Source: Azolla caroliniana
Taxonomy: Eukaryota; Polypodiophyta
NCBI GenBank assembly: GCA_043228905.1
Contig: JBHGNT010000008.1
Coordinates: 4,030,001-4,094,000 of the forward strand
Length of the DNA stretch: 64,000 nt
Reading direction: 5' to 3'
Made by a program: the position numbers and the translations under genes. Of this stretch, positions 59,701-64,000 are shown piece by piece. The notes under the pieces are model-generated. The model was not told where the DNA came from. It ran no database searches and saw nothing but the letters and a program-made list of their open reading frames with translations. Position 1 is the first letter of the stretch, and the number at the start of each line of letters is the position of its first letter.

Positions 59701-60605
59701 CTTTATACTTGTGTGGATGTTTAATCTCTGAACTACCCTCAGAGTCTTTAAAAGGCTTCGTTGATATTGCAAATACAAACATCTCCTCCTTTCTTCCTTC
59801 TTTGCGTAATTGTTGTAGCGAAATAGTAGAAATTTTGCGGTATTTAGCCTTTACACTACCATCTTCTAACATTTGGATTTCTTTTTTACCTTGACTTTGA
59901 CATCTAATTGTCCGTTTCTGCCAATCAATGCTTGGGTTGTGAAGCTCGAACCAAGGTAAGCCTAGGACGATCGGATACTCTGGACTACTAATAATATTGA
60001 AGGATATAACACATGTCAAATCATCTAAGACTACTCGTATAGGCTCAGACTCTTCAGTTATGTTTCCGGAAGCAATAGGGCGTTCATCAATGACTACTAC
60101 GGAAGCTTGATAGGGGAGTTTATGCAAGGATATTTTCTGTGCTAAGGCAAATTCCCTATCCATGAAACAAGAATTGGCTCCAGTGTCTAGAAGGGCTAAG
60201 TCATGAACTTGATGTTGGCTTGACATACTAACTTCTACTTGAGTTGAAAAGACTTTACTTACTTCCTTGGAAGAAATGGAACCACTACTAGGGATAGATT
60301 GTACAGATCTAGGACTGTCCAACCAAATGGCTCCTATTTTGGCTGGACCTATTCGTTTAACTCTTCCTCTAATTGACTCAAAACTTCAAATCTATTTTAG
60401 AGAGTTGGGCTATTGAGATTGTTTTCAGATATTCTTATTGGATTAGATGTAGGTGTAGTAAGGATTTGATTTACCTGACGCTTTGGTTGATTGGGACAAT
60501 TGATTGCAATATGTCCAGGACCCCCACAATACAAGCATAGGCGATTTACTCGACGTCTTTGCTTTTCCTCATCTGATAACGGTCCTCGTCTTCGTGTTGC
60601 TTCAA
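56767..60605 (-). pseudogene. Broken gag-pol of gypsy element 1
   Basis: Coding text is split by stops and frame changes into at least five open pieces. Near 60540-60490: zinc knuckle [14 protein letters not shown]. 60322-59105: protease LLDTGANSCF, LGLPWFELHNP, and RT from PPWGPIYNLS through KKKDGSLYLVVDYRGLNK and FGLTNAPTVFQ to LIICLDDLLIYF. 59076-58606: RT thumb (KCNFDCQQVEFLGYVVS) and RNase H start (FIMEADASDFALRSILSQ). 58534-57980: RNase H end ([19 protein letters not shown]). 57905-57390: integrase core SLDFSTDLP, SDHGPQFIS, NGQAESNQ (D, D, E). 57300-56767: GPF/Y-like module LGPFKI and chromodomain EYEVAVILDSKIIRNKLYYL then VDWLGYSPNDRTWEPVDN. The RT active site has CLDD rather than the usual YLDD. 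Not functional. Confidence 0.9.
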
Positions 60606-60936
60606 TGATTGATAATGTAGGCTAGAAGGTTGGAGACTGGTGTTGAACCGGAATAACTTGAAAATAGTGAGGGGCTTCAATTGATAGGAGTAGGTAATGA
60701 CACATGCAAGAGCAAGCAATGTCACATGTCATCCCTTCATGAGTTTCCTTAAATGTTCTAGAAAGTTCCACAATGTTCCATAATGATCTAGAATGTTCTA
60801 TAATGTTGTATGCATACATCTCTTAATAATGACACGAATTATTATTATATAATCTAAATGACCTAGTGGGTAAGGTGCTATAAGATGAGTGCCAGGGTCG
60901 AGGGTTCGAGCTTTGGCATGACCAGTAATCATGACA
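60606..60936 (-). repeat. 5' LTR of gypsy element 1
   Basis: Second 331-bp copy. Immediately inside it, with no primer-binding site or gag N-terminus, coding text for the zinc-knuckle region begins, showing a deletion that ends exactly or nearly at the LTR edge. Confidence 0.85.
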
Positions 60937-61272
60937 CATGAGACATAAGGAACTGCACACTTTCTTGCTCTATGTTAAAGAATTGCATGCATTTGTAGGT
61001 TAAGTTTAGATATTAGGCACTTGATGGTATGACACATGTGAGCTTGAAGGGGTGCACTATCTAATGTGTGTCATCCCACAAGTAGTGAGCACACATGTTT
61101 GGCTCAATTGTCCATGTCCCATATCTGCATGATCATACAAGTGGTCAGTTCATGTACGTGTGTTAAAATCCATTCACTCTTTGCTATACATAACCTTAAA
61201 TTGTCTTCCAATTATGTAACTCCCTTGTCATATAATTAATGTAAAGAATGTTGTATATCATACCTAGAAATC

Positions 61273-61276
<4 letters not shown>
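60937..61276. other. Gap between gypsy element 1 and SINE, no gene seen
   Basis: No recognisable feature. Confidence 0.45.

Positions 61277-61305
<29 letters not shown>
61277..61305. repeat. (GA)n microsatellite
   Basis: Uninterrupted GA run just upstream of the SINE head; a second one lies at 61519-61539. Confidence 0.9.
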
Positions 61306-61317
61306 TAGTTGCAGCCA

Positions 61318-61500
61318 CGATGGATGTAGCTCAGTTGGTAAGGTTGCCCAATGGAGACCAGGTGGTCATGGGTTCAACCCCTGCATTCCACAGTGGCATC
61401 TAGTGAAATAGTGATATATATGAATTATATAATAGAGAGGTGAGGAAATTGGGTTTCGAACCCAAGACACAGTGCTTGTAGTGTTATCGAGTTACAACAA
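61318..61500 (+). mobile_element. tRNA-derived SINE
   Basis: GATGGATGTAGCTCAGTTGG + TAAGG is a clear tRNA D-arm/A box, and GGTCATGGGTTCAACCCCTG is a T-arm/B box about 45 bp later; together they form an RNA polymerase III promoter. The D-stem does not pair well and the tRNA body runs on into GGCATCTAGTGAAATAGTG ... ATAGAGAGGTGAGGAAATTG, shared with 7838-7947, so this is a SINE and not a tRNA gene. The last part (61452-61500) contains a second, minus-strand B-box-like GGGTTCGAAACCC, perhaps from another SINE. Confidence 0.75.
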
Positions 61501-61539
61501 GGGTAAGCTAATTACGATAAAGAGAGAGAGAGAGAGAGA

Positions 61540-62030
61540 AGTTGTAATCTAGTGAGAAAGCAATGCTATGTAAAACAACACTTGTTGGCCTAAAGACAAA
61601 TCTTTCTAACGTGTAAGCAATATTTGATGCTTCTCTTGGGTTAGAACCTATGTGATTCCGCCTTCCTTATAAGACATTCATGTTTCTTCATGACAAAGCT
61701 ATTCCCATTTCCGTTAGGATAAATTTGCAACCTACACAGGTTTAAAATGAGTGGTCGAAGGGGCTTATGCTTGTCTTGTCTAAAGAAGAGTCAATGACCA
61801 TGTATTGATATTCAACAATGTAGTAACAAACATATAAAATGAAGGGCTATATGGAGAAGTGGGAGAAAAATAAAAAGACACAAGTATAATTATCATAGTA
61901 ATAGCCTTGGTGATGGAGCTCTAGAAGTGTACCTGAATGCGCATGTAGATTAGTCAAGGTAGAACAAAGAGGCACAAAAACAAACAAGGTAAAATGCCAT
62001 AAACATGCTATTATAGATCATAGTACTAAT
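61540..62030. other. Unassigned stretch left of gypsy element 2
   Basis: No gene recognised. Part may be the U5 end of the LTR of the following element, whose left boundary I cannot set because only one LTR is in the window. Confidence 0.4.
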
Positions 62031-62463
62031 GTAAGCTTAAGATAAGGATAATGAAAAGATAGATAGAAAGGAGAAAGAGAAAGAAGGGTGCCGATCCACC
62101 CGACCACCCCCGAGCGAAGGGATCGAGACGGACTCGAGCCTCGATCGGCGTCCCATACCACCGCCGTGGCGTCGAGTCGTACCTGGTGCTGGCGCGCTCG
62201 CTACAAGAGTTGACCCACCACACGAGCAGAGTCTCGATGTAGTCAAAAGATGATCAAATGAGGGTAGCTAGGCCTCTTATTTATAGCGAAACCCAAGGCC
62301 CCCAGGCAAGTTCACACTTGACCTAATGGGTTGTCTCAATCCCGAGGATTAAAAGTAATCCTCCCCTTCTTTACACTCTCATTTAACCCTCACACTTATC
62401 CACGTGTATAGAATACTACGGTAAATTCTTACCACGGGATATTATATGGTCATGCCCGTAACA
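62031..62463 (-). repeat. Probable 3' LTR of gypsy element 2 (left edge uncertain)
   Basis: On the minus strand the LTR starts TGTTACGGGCATGACC right after a polypurine tract. TATA box CTATAAATAAGAGG at about 62286-62273. Downstream are a GC-rich R/U5 stretch and a CT-rich run. The other end, expected as CA, was not fixed. Confidence 0.6.
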
Positions 62464-64000
62464 TACTCCCCCTCTTTAAAACATTGCACTCTTGCAATGG
62501 AAAGTTAGGGAAGTTAGTTCTAAGAGTATTTTCGCGTTCCCATGTGGCATCTTTTATTGATTTATCCATCCATTTTATTTTGAATTCTCGGATTTCTTTA
62601 GTACGTAATTTTTTTGTTTTAACATCGAGAATTCTTTCTGGCACATGTGGTTTAGAAGATAATTCTTCAGAAGTAACCAGAGTTTCAGTCGTAACTGTAT
62701 TGTCGCCAGAACCTAGAAGTTCTTTTAGACGACTCACATGAAAGACTGGATGAATTCCGACACCATCGGGAAGAGCGAGACGATAGGCTGATGACCCAAT
62801 GCGTTTGAGGACTGTAAAAGGTCCACAAAACCGTGGGGCTAACTTAGCGCACTTACCCGTAGACAATGTCTTAGAATTGTGAGGTACACGTAAAAATACC
62901 TTCTGTCCAGGGTTGAATACACGAGGTTGCCTATGATGATCGGCATAAAAACGCGCTCTATCTTGAGCTGTTTTTATATTATCTCGTGCAATATGCAACA
63001 TATCTTGCATATCCCGAAGAAAGTTTTGCGTACTTCGCAACTCATCATGATGTATAGTAACATCAATCGGGGCTCGTGGCTGAAAACCATACATCAACAT
63101 AAAAGGACTATATCCCGTCGACGTATGCTTGGAGCTGTTATAAGCAAACTCCAAAATTGGGAGATAACGTTCCCATTTTGTTGGTTTTGCACCAACGTAT
63201 GCTCGAAGCATGTCGTCAATAATTTGATTTACTCGTTCTGTCTGTCCATCGGATTGAGGATGATCCGTGGAGCTCATGCTCAACGTAGTTTCTAACTTCT
63301 TAAAGACTTGTGTCCAGAAGTCACTAGTAAACTTTGGATCTCGATCACTCACGATATCCATCGGTAACCCATAAAAACGAAACAATTCGTCAACGAATTG
63401 GTAAGCCAATTCAGGAGCTGTTACCGTGGTTTTAGTAGCAATAAATCTGGCCATTTTAGTTAGTCGATCAACGACAACCCAGATGGCATCATGACCTTTT
63501 TGGGTGCGAGGAAGGCTAACAATAAAATCCATGGATATACTTTCCCACTTATTATTGGGAATGTCCAAGGGATGTAAAAGTCCTGCGGCTTTAAGTCGCT
63601 CGGCTTTGTTAACCTGACACTGGTGACATTTAGTCACATAGCTATGTATGTCAGGACGCATCTTAGGCCAATAAAATTGAGTGGAGATAAGAACGAGTGT
63701 ACGATGTATTCCAGGGTGCCCTGCGGAGGGTGCATCATGGCATTCAAAAAGAATCCTCTTTTTGACCTCGGGTAAATCTGGAACACAAACCTTCCCATTA
63801 CGGTAGAGCAAACCGTTAGCAATGTGGAAGTATTCCTTCGAGGATGTGGTGGTGTCTGTTCCAGACTCAACTCTTGCCCAGTATTTTGCGAAATAACTGT
63901 CATCAGGATACTTTCCTCGAAGGTGATCATAAAGATCTGATGATATTTCAGTGAAGCTAAGCATGTTAACTTCACGGATGCGACTTAGTGCATCAGCGAC
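62450..64000 (-). CDS. Ty3/gypsy pol polyprotein, 3' part (RNase H end, integrase, chromodomain-like tail)
   Basis: Open frame running off the right edge; the first residues in the window are VADALSRI, the usual end of Ty3 RNase H. From the Met at 63964 there are 504 residues. Integrase zinc domain H83, H87, C113, C116 (AGHPGIHRTL ... CHQCQ); catalytic core D146 (SMDFIVSLP), D207 (VSDRDPKFTSDFW) and E243 (SDGQTERVNQ) with 35 residues between the last two; GPF-type module RFCGPFTVLKRIG; then VPERILDV, REFKIKWMDKSIKDATWERE, a chromodomain-like end. All catalytic residues are present and no stop interrupts, so this element is better preserved than gypsy element 1. Stop 62450-62452 lies partly in the 3' LTR. 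RT and gag are outside the window. Confidence 0.93.
   Translation of the reverse strand, partial: VADALSRIREVNMLSFTEISSDLYDHLRGKYPDDSYFAKYWARVESGTDTTTSSKEYFHIANGLLYRNGKVCVPDLPEVKKRILFECHDAPSAGHPGIHRTLVLISTQFYWPKMRPDIHSYVTKCHQCQVNKAERLKAAGLLHPLDIPNNKWESISMDFIVSLPRTQKGHDAIWVVVDRLTKMARFIATKTTVTAPELAYQFVDELFRFYGLPMDIVSDRDPKFTSDFWTQVFKKLETTLSMSSTDHPQSDGQTERVNQIIDDMLRAYVGAKPTKWERYLPILEFAYNSSKHTSTGYSPFMLMYGFQPRAPIDVTIHHDELRSTQNFLRDMQDMLHIARDNIKTAQDRARFYADHHRQPRVFNPGQKVFLRVPHNSKTLSTGKCAKLAPRFCGPFTVLKRIGSSAYRLALPDGVGIHPVFHVSRLKELLGSGDNTVTTETLVTSEELSSKPHVPERILDVKTKKLRTKEIREFKIKWMDKSIKDATWERENTLRTNFPNFPLQECNVLKRGSMLRA
62464..62480 (-). other. Polypurine tract of gypsy element 2
   Basis: Minus strand TAAAGAGGGGGAGTA, next to the LTR start and inside the 3' end of the pol frame. 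Confidence 0.75.

Larger units (their letters stand above)
56386..60936 (-). mobile_element. Decayed Ty3/gypsy chromovirus with both LTRs
   Basis: 4551 bp on the minus strand between two direct 331-bp repeats. Order from the 5' end (60605 downward): gag zinc knuckle, protease, reverse transcriptase, RNase H, integrase, chromodomain, polypurine tract. RT before integrase and the C-terminal chromodomain define a chromovirus. No matching target duplication flanks it (AGAA-type bases left, CATGA right) and there is no primer-binding site, so the 5' part has been rearranged. Confidence 0.9.

Noticed and set aside
61318-61395. A functional tRNA gene
   Set aside because: D-stem and acceptor pairing are poor and the sequence continues into a body shared with another locus; a SINE explains it better.
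62037-62246. Arg/Ser-rich minus-strand frames in the LTR of gypsy element 2
   Set aside because: They lie in the LTR R/U5 region and reflect its GC- and CT-rich composition.

Overview
The window is nuclear DNA of a land plant. Genes carry many GT-AG introns, the PPR gene is of the plant PLS class, telomere-type CCCTAAA units occur, and more than a third of the sequence is retroelement or repeat. Nothing fixes the species. The jockey-like LINE reverse transcriptase, the (CA)n/(CT)n-rich gaps and the intronless PPR gene with MYGKCG-type repeats look more like a fern or another seed-free plant than a flowering plant; that is an inference from sequence style only.

Layout. 1-2876: the 3' two fifths of a DEAD-box RNA helicase gene of the RH16/DDX56/Dbp9 type. 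2877-10430: a repeat-rich gap holding a tandem duplication, a foldback inverted-repeat element, LINE and possible Ty3 fragments, a 24-bp minisatellite, an array of GGTTCGG-type terminal-inverted-repeat units, a SINE, and a 5'-truncated LINE lying between two (CT/CA)n microsatellites. 10510-26982: a complete CTF18 gene (clamp-loader subunit), 25 predicted exons, with a young and apparently intact Ty1/copia element (17276-22671) in the intron after exon 15. 26983-30055: a gap with no recognisable gene. 30056-37385: a five-exon gene for an 883-residue protein I cannot place, with an E2F-type promoter site like that of CTF18. 39424-42587 (minus): a five-exon SNM1/Apollo-like beta-CASP DNA-repair nuclease gene with a GC-AG first intron. 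42712-45866: repeats and a second LINE lineage. 48311-50915: a three-exon SASA-domain carbohydrate esterase. 53006-55117: an intronless PLS-class PPR gene whose C-terminal E domain is cut by a frameshift. 56386-60936 (minus): a decayed chromovirus-type Ty3/gypsy element with both LTRs. 61318-61500: a tRNA-derived SINE. 62450-64000 (minus): the 3' part of a better preserved Ty3/gypsy element that runs off the window.

How the parts relate. Three genes in the first 43 kb concern nucleic-acid maintenance (RNA helicase for ribosome assembly, CTF18 for PCNA loading and cohesion, SNM1-like nuclease for crosslink or end repair). CTF18 and the unassigned gene both have a TTTCCCGC box within 75 bp of the start codon, which suggests shared S-phase control. 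The plant genes are not in operons; their proximity is probably chance. I found no convincing new multi-gene system. The most original signals are at the repeat level: the microsatellite-linked LINE whose 3' tail recurs in short copies, the GGTTCGG inverted-repeat family, and the foldback element.
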